Assembly (NCBI GenBank): GCA_017311315.1
Contig: CM029646.1
Span: forward strand, 2,201,738-2,265,737
Source: Dendrocalamus latiflorus
Lineage: Eukaryota > Streptophyta > Magnoliopsida > Poales > Poaceae
Direction: 5' to 3'
Length of the DNA stretch: 64,000 nt
The translations under genes and the position numbers were made by a program. The first letter of the stretch is position 1. Each line of letters starts with the position of its first letter. The notes beneath the pieces were generated by a model that was not told the origin of the DNA, made no database searches, and was given only the letters and a program-made list of their open reading frames with translations. Shown in pieces: positions 36,230 to 43,304 of this stretch.

Positions 36230-36500
36230 CACACGTCTTTTGTTTATACTCATACCCGTGTCTTTGACGGAGAGTGCACACGCGGACGTGCGTCTTTGGT
36301 TTATACTCAGACCCGCCCCCCTGGCTGCGGCGAGTGCACACGCGGACGTGCGTCTTTGGTTTATACTCAGACCCGCCCCCCTGGCTGCGGCGAGTGCACA
36401 CGCGGACGTGCGTCTTTGGTTTATACTCATACCCGCACCCCTGGCTGCGGAGAGTGCACACGCGAACGTGCGTCTTTGTTTATACTCCGTAGAGTACGCC
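36230..36500. repeat. 60-bp tandem array
   Basis: About four units of exactly 60 bp, with two consecutive units (36301-36360 and 36361-36420) identical. The unit contains TTTATACTCAGACCCGCC and GAGTGCACACGCGGACGTG. A 60-bp unit stays in frame and produces 20-residue peptide repeats in several frames, which I treat as artefact. Confidence 0.95.
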
Positions 36501-37137
36501 GACGCTCGAGGCAGCCGGGCGATTTAAATCAAAAAAGGGGGACCAACACAGTGGCATCGAAGAAATGGCCGAAGACTTGCGACAAACAAATGCTCCAGAA
36601 TGCAGCACTGGAAAAACCTACGGCAGCCCAAAACAGGCCAAAACCGCAGAAGCAAAAACGGCCAAATCGAGTGCTCTCAGAATGGAACTGCGGCCTCAAT
36701 GAATGATATGATGCACAACTTGTTTTCTTAAGGTCATGCATGCAAGAAATGTAGGTGCTACTATTAAAGCTTCACACGTAATGACGTGCGGTGCGTACCG
36801 GGCGGGGCGGTGGCAACGCAGAGAGGGCTCCGTAGGCGTGGAGACCCCGACGTCCTCATGCACGCATCTGCACGTGCCACTGCTGGTATGTCGGGGGGGG
36901 CCACGCGGAGGCCGGCGAAGTCTAGCCGGAGCGCCACGCATGCAGTGTCATGTACAACGTGCATGTGCCATGCACGTCATACTTCCTTGGTCGATGGCGT
37001 GAAGACCTCCACATGGAGCGCAAGCTCGGCGTTGGCTTGGCGCGAGAGACTCGACGAAGAGCAGAAGCTTGGAGAAGAGGCGTGAAGACCTGCAGCGCGG
37101 AGGGCCTACGCCGCGCGCGAAGACTCGATGATCGGAG
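36501..37137 (-). other. Element G internal, non-array part
   Basis: About 640 bp of GC-moderate unique sequence between the arrays and the E2 insertion. It has CGGAG and GACCTC words like the rest of G's interior and no coding domain. Confidence 0.6.
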
Positions 37138-37142
37138 GCCAG

Positions 37143-37923
37143 TGTTGTAGGGGTCTTACGACCTCCCAGGACCTTTCACGACCGGTTAGAGTCGTTTACG
37201 ACCAGATAGAAATTGAATACGACCAGTCCTGGATGCTTACGACCAGTTCCGATCGTTTCAAACTCTATCGATCGATTTTCCTCCGTAGTCGTAAAACACT
37301 GTAGCAATTACGACCACTCCTCCTTATCGAGCGCTGTCTTCCTCCAGCCGCTCTCGAAGAATACCGTGATCGTAAATCTTTACGAACACGCAGTGATGCT
37401 GGCGATCACCGTTCACCGTAGTCGAAACACCCTTTCGACTACGTTCACTTCCTTCGAACGTGATCGGAGTTGCTTCCGATCACATACAAACCTTCTCGGC
37501 GTAGTCGCTGCTCCTTACGACCACCTTCACCGTGGTCGTAGCCTTCTCAACGTAGTCGGAACAACACTGTTCCTTGCCGTGATCGTAGCACCCGTCGATC
37601 ACGCCTGCTGAAAACTTTTCCGTGGTCGTGACTCCTCCCGATCACGCTTGCGGTGATCGTGAGTCCTTCCGACCACGTATTGCACAAACACACGACAACA
37701 CAAAGCTTTGTGTCTTTCCCTCTTTTTGTATTTTCTCAATTGCTTGGTACATCTTTGGTTACATGTCTACCCCTTCTTTTATACCCAACTCTACGACTCC
37801 TACTCGGATTCCGATTAGGAATACAAAACCTATTCCGACTCCAACTTCTAATTCCTACTTCAACTCAACTTCGATTACAAACCCGACTCCGATACGACTT
37901 CTAAAACAAGATTATTTCCAACA
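37143..37923 (-). repeat. E2 3' LTR
   Basis: 781 bp, starting TGTTGTAGGGGTCTTACG, where its partner starts TGTTGGAAAGTCTTACG, and ending TTTCCAACA. It is rich in TTACGACC, CGACCAC and GTGGTCG words. The polypurine tract AGGGAGAGAA (minus strand) is at 37933-37924. Confidence 0.95.
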
Positions 37924-37942
37924 TTCTCTCCCTAATCTTGTT

Positions 37943-38908
37943 TTAGTAGCTTCCATCATGTTGATCTTCTCCTTCTCGATCACGTTGATTTTCTCCTGTT
38001 TCTTCCTTGGATGTTTTTCTCCACCAGTTGCTTGTTTCACTATTGCGTGGACTTGCTTTCAACCACCGTTCTTCACGTCGTGCTTTCTCCCGCCAACTCG
38101 GGATCCAAACTTCAGGCTTTTGGCTGCTTCGACCATCCGGGCCGATCCTGGGACCTGTTTGCTGTGGTCGAACGATTTCTCGAACACGTCCAGTCTTCAT
38201 TTGCCGTGGTCGTAACACTTGCCGACCGTGCTCGATCATCTTTTGCCGTGGTCGTGGTGACTCCCGACCACGTTCGATCGTCTTTTGCCGTGGTCGAAAT
38301 TCTTCTCGACTACAGCCAAAACCTTCTGCCAACCTTCTCGTTACGACTTCATGCTGTTTTTCGACCACTAGGAGATGAAGTCTTTCCGGCTCTAGTTCCT
38401 TTAGAACATTCTTCATGCCATCTGGTCTCCAAATTTTCAGTGGTATTTTGTACAACCGATTTGCTGATTTTTGTGCTCTCATCAACAACTGCTCTCTGCT
38501 GTCAAAAACCCTCAGATAAACTCCTTTTAATTCAACTCGGCACCCTTCTTCAGTCAGTTGGCCCAAGCTTATCACATTGCTGCAAAGACTTGGTATATAA
38601 TATACATCTGACAACGGTCTTTGACTTCCATCCTTGCACTTTAACAGAATTGTACCTTTTCCTTTGATTTGAACTGTTGAGTCATCTCCAAACTTTACTT
38701 TACCGAGCACTCTCTCGTCTAATTCATGAAACAACGAGTGTGTGCCCGTCATGTGGTTGCTTGCTCCGTTGTCGAGATACCAATCTGTTGATTGGTCTTG
38801 AGTCTTCTCTCCCTTCTCCATCAAACTAGGAAATACTCTTCCTTCATGTAGCATCACCATTGTCGGTTCAGCTACAGTACAGTGCGACAGCAGTAGAGTC
38901 GGTTCCTT
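37943..38908 (-). CDS. E2 protease segment with basic repeat tail
   Basis: The open frame follows the gag amber codon directly and in the same frame; the first ATG is at 38860. Residues from about 25 hold the copia aspartic-protease core (WYLDNGASNHMTG, then DDSTVQIKGKGT and DVYYIPSL). Homology stops after KIWRPDG, where integrase should start. The last roughly 150 residues are instead Arg/Pro/Gln/Glu-rich (RPRQKTIERGRE and similar repeats), encoded by GTGGTCG-rich DNA resembling the LTR. Such a tail is unlikely to fold as an integrase. Expression would need readthrough of the stop at 38911-38909 or a separate start. Confidence 0.75.
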   Translation of the reverse strand, partial: KEPTLLLSHCTVAEPTMVMLHEGRVFPSLMEKGEKTQDQSTDWYLDNGASNHMTGTHSLFHELDERVLGKVKFGDDSTVQIKGKGTILLKCKDGSQRPLSDVYYIPSLCSNVISLGQLTEEGCRVELKGVYLRVFDSREQLLMRAQKSANRLYKIPLKIWRPDGMKNVLKELEPERLHLLVVEKQHEVVTRRLAEGFGCSREEFRPRQKTIERGRESPRPRQKMIEHGRQVLRPRQMKTGRVREIVRPQQTGPRIGPDGRSSQKPEVWIPSWREKARREERWLKASPRNSETSNWWRKTSKEETGENQRDREGEDQHDGSY

Positions 38909-39862
38909 CTAAACCAGATTGACTTCCTCCTCTCTCTTCTTGTTTCTGCAAATCGCTGCGAAGTGCCCATACTTTTTGCAGTTGTGGCATTGTATGTGGC
39001 TTCGACATTCAGCAGCGTAGTGACCGAATTTCTTGCACTTGTGGCATTGTATACTCGATTTTCCAGTTTCAGAGTTACGCTCACGACTGCTCCCGCCGTT
39101 GCGTCCTCCACCTCTCTTCACATCGTCGTTGTGACTTTCATGGCTCTTATTCTCGTTCAGTGCTTCCCACTGAGCACGAGATAGCAGCAGCTGATTACCT
39201 CCTTCCTTGTCCTGATGCCGTTTCTTCTGACTTTCTTCGAAGATTCGCAAGCGACCGACTGCCTCAGTCAGCGACATCTTCGTCATGTCTCCAAATTGCT
39301 CGATTGTGCTTATGATTTGGAGAAAACTGTCAGGGACTGCACTGAACAACCTTTCAATGACTGTTGAATCTGGCAAATCAACTCCCAGAGCTCGAATTTC
39401 GCCAGCCAAACTCGTGAGTTTTTGCGAGAACTCACCGACGCCTTCAGTCTCTCCCATGACTAAGCGATCGAATAGCCTCTTCAGCACTTGTGCTCTTGCC
39501 TTCTTGACGCGTTCTTCTCCAATGCGCATCTCCTTGATAGCTTCCCATGCTTCTTTTGCAGTTTCCTTCTCTGCAATGGTCATCAAGACTTCGTCGGGGA
39601 CAGCCTGCGATATGACGGCCATAGCACTTTGGTCTTGAGTCTCTTCGACCGGTGCATCTCCTTCGATAGCCGTCCATACTCCCAGAGCGCGCATGACGAT
39701 CTTCATCTTCACGGCCCACAGGCCGTAATTTGTGTCGGTCAGCATAGGAAATTGGAATGGTACCGAACCTCCTCTCATTGGTGCTCGTGGTGGAGGCTGT
39801 GGTTTCTTTTCACCGGAGCCTTCCGCACCTGCAACTTTCTTCTCATTTGACTTGTCCTCCAT
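38909..39862 (-). CDS. gag: Copia gag (E2)
   Basis: 317 residues from the ATG at 39862-39860, only 10 nt past the primer site; a longer reading to 39868 would need a GTG start. The N-terminal half is a copia-type gag (PMLTDTNYGLWAVKM near the start, later MSLTEAVGRLRIFEE). Two CCHC zinc knuckles follow: CHKCKKFGHYAAEC (39046-39005) and CHNCKKYGHFAAIC (38989-38948). Gag forms the cytoplasmic virus-like particle and binds element RNA. The frame is intact and ends at an amber codon (38911-38909) after KKREEEVNLV, with protease continuing in the same frame. The intact state in an element lacking pol suggests recent selection or recent arrival. Confidence 0.9.
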   Translation of the reverse strand: MEDKSNEKKVAGAEGSGEKKPQPPPRAPMRGGSVPFQFPMLTDTNYGLWAVKMKIVMRALGVWTAIEGDAPVEETQDQSAMAVISQAVPDEVLMTIAEKETAKEAWEAIKEMRIGEERVKKARAQVLKRLFDRLVMGETEGVGEFSQKLTSLAGEIRALGVDLPDSTVIERLFSAVPDSFLQIISTIEQFGDMTKMSLTEAVGRLRIFEESQKKRHQDKEGGNQLLLSRAQWEALNENKSHESHNDDVKRGGGRNGGSSRERNSETGKSSIQCHKCKKFGHYAAECRSHIQCHNCKKYGHFAAICRNKKREEEVNLV

Positions 39863-39871
39863 TGCCACCTT

Positions 39872-39883
39872 GCTCTGATACCA
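39872..39883 (-). promoter_or_regulatory. E2 tRNA-iMet primer binding site
   Basis: TGGTATCAGAGC on the minus strand, two bases inside the 5' LTR (39886-40665). Confidence 0.95.
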
Positions 39884-39885
39884 AA

Positions 39886-40665
39886 TGTTGGAAAGTCTTA
39901 CGACCTCCCAGGACCTTTCACGACCGGTTAGAGTCGTTTACGACCAGATAGAAATTGAATACGACCAGTCCTGGATGCTTACGACCAGTTCCGATCGTTT
40001 CAAACTCTATCGATCGATTTTCCTCCGTAGTCGTAAAACACTGTAGCAATTACGACCACTCCTCCTTATCGAGCGCTGTCTTCCTCCAGCCGCTCTCGAA
40101 GAATACCGTGATCGTAAATCTTTACGAACACGCAGTGATGCTGGCGATCACCGTTCACCGTAGTCGAAACACCCTTTCGACTACGTTCACTTCCTTCGAA
40201 CGTGATCGGAGTTGCTTCCGATCACATACAAACCTTCTCGGCGTAGTCGCTGCTCCTTACGACCACCTTCACCGTGGTCGTAGCCTTCTCAACGTAGTCG
40301 GAACAACACTGTTCCTTGCCGTGATCGTAGCACCCGTCGATCACGCCTGCTGAAAACTTTTCCGTGGTCGTGACTCCTCCCGATCACGCTTGCGGTGATC
40401 GTGAGTCCTTCCGACCACGTATTGCACAAACACACGACAACACAAAGCTTTGTGTCTTTCCCTCTTTTTGTATTTTCTCAATTGCTTGGTACATCTTTGG
40501 TTACATGTCTACCCCTTCTTTTATACCCAACTCTACGACTCCTACTCGGATTCCGATTAGGAATACAAAACCTATTCCGACTCCAACTTCTAATTCCTAC
40601 TTCAACTCAACTTCGATTACAAACCCGACTCCGATACGACTTCTAAAACAAGATTATTTCCAACA
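39886..40665 (-). repeat. E2 5' LTR with promoter
   Basis: 780 bp, TG...CA. On the minus strand the TATA box GGGTATAAAAGAAG lies at about 40528-40515, preceding a likely transcription start some 30 bp downstream. Repeated TGGTCGTAA-type words (minus strand) fill the region downstream of the TATA box. Confidence 0.9.
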
Positions 40666-40670
40666 GCCAG

Positions 40671-41312
40671 ATGGGCGGAGCCTGGGGCAGGTCCCAAGCG
40701 GTGCGGAGACTGCGGGAGACCTCGACACCGGAGACTTCGCGCGCGGGAGACCTCGACGCGGTCGCGACCTCGCCATCGCGGAGACTCACCACCGCATGCA
40801 TGCTTGGCTCCGTTGGGATGGTCGACGGCGCTCCCTCTCCACGTGAGCTGACCTTCGGAGTGTGCACGCATGGATCTGTCTGGGCGGTGACCGTCTTCGG
40901 CCGCGAGGAGTCCGTCATGGCGAAGTTAGCGGCGAGGCCTTCGTCGCGAAGTCGATGCGAAGCCCGGGACGCCAGCACGGTAGAGCTGGATGCCACCCGC
41001 TTGTGCCCGCGCGGAGGGGACCTCGACGCCGGAGACCTCGCACGCGAGAGACCTCGACGCGGGAGACCTCGGAGGTTGACGCCTGGAGTACCGCACCTTC
41101 GGCGCCAGGGGACTTCGCGGGCTGCGCGGAGTCACCAAGCGGAGGCCTACAGCGCCGACTCCGACAATGCGCGAAGCTAGTCGTCTCCACGGTCCAGCGC
41201 ATCGCTTGCCTTCATGACAGTGAGCATCGTTCGGCAAACACAGAGAGCTGGCGGAAGTTGACGTAGGCTGGCTCGACGCAGAAGTTGTCGCGTAGAGGCT
41301 GTGGCAGCCGAG
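40671..41312 (-). other. Element G internal, GC-rich irregular repeats
   Basis: GC-rich sequence with GGAGACCTCGACGCG-type words at irregular spacing. Overlapping frames on both strands are compositional. No domain is recognised. Confidence 0.6.
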
Positions 41313-41317
41313 CCACG

Positions 41318-41754
41318 TGTTATCACTAATCTTGTTTTGATGGCATTGAGTCAGTGTGTCAGTTTCAGTTTCAAATAAACAGCCAGCGCAAGTTTTGTCT
41401 CTGCAGTCCACAGGCGTGTTGCAGTCTGAAGAAGCTGAGAGCAGTTTGTGTTCAGAATCTTAGAAGTCCAAGTTTTTGTTATGAGTGAGTTGTAAGTGCG
41501 TGATCCGAGATATAAGGATCATGGACCAAGTTAGTGTTTGCATGTAGCATCTTTCTCGGAGATCAGTTTAGAGTCTGGGTCTTGTTTTGGGTATTCCCCT
41601 GTTTTTTCGCTCGGGACACTGTAGCACGTCCAGAGAGCCGATTCAGAGTTTCAGTGAAAAATCTCTGAGTTTCAGAGGCCATTCTCGCGTGTGTTTCTTG
41701 TCCATTTTGCATCTGTGTTTGTGTGATTGCAGATTGTGGCACTCTGATCCAACA
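41318..41754 (+). repeat. E3 5' LTR
   Basis: 437 bp from TGTTATCACTAATC to CTCTGATCCAACA. A weak TATA-like AGATATAAGG lies near 41510-41519. The last 13 bases resemble the 3' end of initiator-Met tRNA. Confidence 0.95.
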
Positions 41755-41756
41755 TT

Positions 41757-41768
41757 TGGTATCAGAGC
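41757..41768 (+). promoter_or_regulatory. E3 tRNA-iMet primer binding site
   Basis: TGGTATCAGAGC, two bases after the 5' LTR; standard for copia elements. Confidence 0.95.
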
Positions 41769-41823
41769 TTGGACCGGTGAAGAGAAGAACCGGTGAGTGT
41801 TCTAATCTGCGCCAACGACCACC

Positions 41824-43284
41824 ATGGCTGGATCCGGGAAAGAAGCTTCGGGCGGGCTGTCATACCCCGTCCTGACTCGATCGAATTTCTCGGCCTGGTC
41901 CATCAAGATGCAAGCGGTGATGGAAGCTCATGATCTTTGGGACGTGGTAGAACCCGAAGATCCGAGAGAACCGGTGGACGCAAAGAAGAACAAGATCGCA
42001 AGGGCAGCAATCCTCAGTGCAATACCAGAAGATGTACTCTTCCTTGTGGCGAAAAAGAAGAGTGCACAGGAGGTATGGAAGGCTCTGAAAGTCATGTTCT
42101 TAGGAGCTGAGCGTGTGCAGGAGGCCCGGGTTCAATCCCTGAAGGAGGAATTCGATGGTCTCAAGATGAAGTCCACCGAAACCATTGAAGATTATGCTTT
42201 CAAGGTGGGGACAATTGTCAACAAGATCAGGGAACTTGGTGACAAGGTGGAAGATTCTTATGTTGTGAAGAGAATGCTGCGGTCTCTTCCAAACAGATTC
42301 CTGCAAATTGTTAGTTCAATTGAGCAATTTGCTGATCTGAAGAACATGACTGTAGAGGAGTTAATTGGGAGATTGAAGGCTCATGAAGAGAGGCTGCGCA
42401 GTGCTGAAGATGATGATGATGAGCATGTTCTCCTCACTAGGGCTCAGTGGAAAGCCAGAGAAGATAAGAAAGGGGGAGAGACTTCAGGAGGCAACTCCAG
42501 TAGAGGAGGTTTTGGACGCGGCCGAGGCCGTGGACGTGGGCGAGGGCGCGGCCACTGGAACAACTCACCCAAAACCGACAAAGAGCACAAGTCCGACAAC
42601 AGAACTGACAAAGAGTTCAAGTTTGATAAGACCAAGGTGAGATGTTACAATTGTCAAAATTATGGTCATTATTCTTCTGAATGCAAGTCAAAGAAGAAAG
42701 AGATGAAAGCACATCTAGTTGAGAAGAATGATGATGAGCCATCCTTGCTGATGATACAAGCTAATGAGGCAATTACAAACCTCCCTGCTGCTACTGTACT
42801 TCTCAATGAGGAGAAGGTCCTTCCCAGTCTTGGAGATAAAGATGGCCCAAAGAACCTCACTTGGTACCTTGACTCCGGAGCTAGCAATCATATGTCTGGA
42901 AACCGTGAAGTCTTTACAAGTCTGGACACAACCGTGGCTGGGACAGTGAGGTTTGGAGATGGGTCTGTGGCAGAGATTCATGGGCGTGGGACTGCTTTAT
43001 TTCAGCAAAAGAGTGAGGAGCATAAAGCACTTACTGAAGTCTACTACATTCCAAAATTGAAGAGCAATATATTAAGTTTGGGTCAGCTTGATGAAAATGG
43101 CTGCAAAACTGTAATTGAAGATGGAATATTGAGGGTTTATGATCAAGAAAGGCAGTTACTTGTAAAAGTCAAGAGGTCAAGCAATCGGTTGTATTTGCTG
43201 AAACTTCAACCGGCAAAACCCATATGCCTGCTGACTGCACTGAAGGAAAAAGAGTGGCTATGGCATGCTAGTTTGGTCACCTAA
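41824..43284 (+). pseudogene. Copia gag-protease and start of integrase (E3)
   Basis: The frame starts at an ATG in good plant context (ACCACCATGG) 55 nt after the primer site. It encodes gag (SYPVLTRSNFSAWSIKM near the N-terminus), a Gly/Arg-rich RGRGRGRGRG stretch, one CCHC knuckle (CYNCQNYGHYSSEC, 42643-42684) and the aspartic protease with WYLDSGASNHMSG (catalytic Asp codon 42871-42873). It runs into integrase at EWLWHA, then reads out of frame and stops at 43284. The residues after WLWHA do not match the expected zinc-binding HxxFGH, whereas the +1-shifted frame does, so a one-base loss at about 43270-43273 explains the break. Gag and protease could still be made. Confidence 0.9.
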
Positions 43285-43304
43285 ACTTCAGAGCTCTGAA
43301 GGAC

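Larger units (their letters stand above)
37143..40665 (-). mobile_element. Copia derivative with gag and protease only (E2, TR-GAG-like)
   Basis: 3523 bp, flanked by the exact duplication GCCAG (37138-37142 and 40666-40670). The LTRs are 781 bp (37143-37923) and 780 bp (39886-40665) and appear identical apart from a cluster at the outer end. A tRNA-iMet primer site (39883-39872) follows the right LTR, so the element reads right to left. Inside are an intact gag, an in-frame amber codon and a protease segment fused to an unrelated basic tail; integrase, reverse transcriptase and RNase H are absent. This matches the known TR-GAG class, which must borrow replication enzymes. E1 at 7074 shares its LTR family and may represent the full-length relative. 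Confidence 0.9.

Noticed and set aside
39863..39868. Two-residue N-terminal extension of E2 gag
   Set aside because: It requires a GTG start directly beside the primer site; the ATG at 39862 is the natural start.
40617..41411. Frames of up to 169 codons around the E2 right end
   Set aside because: They run from LTR sequence into GC-rich irregular repeats of element G, crossing the insertion junction, so cannot be old genes.
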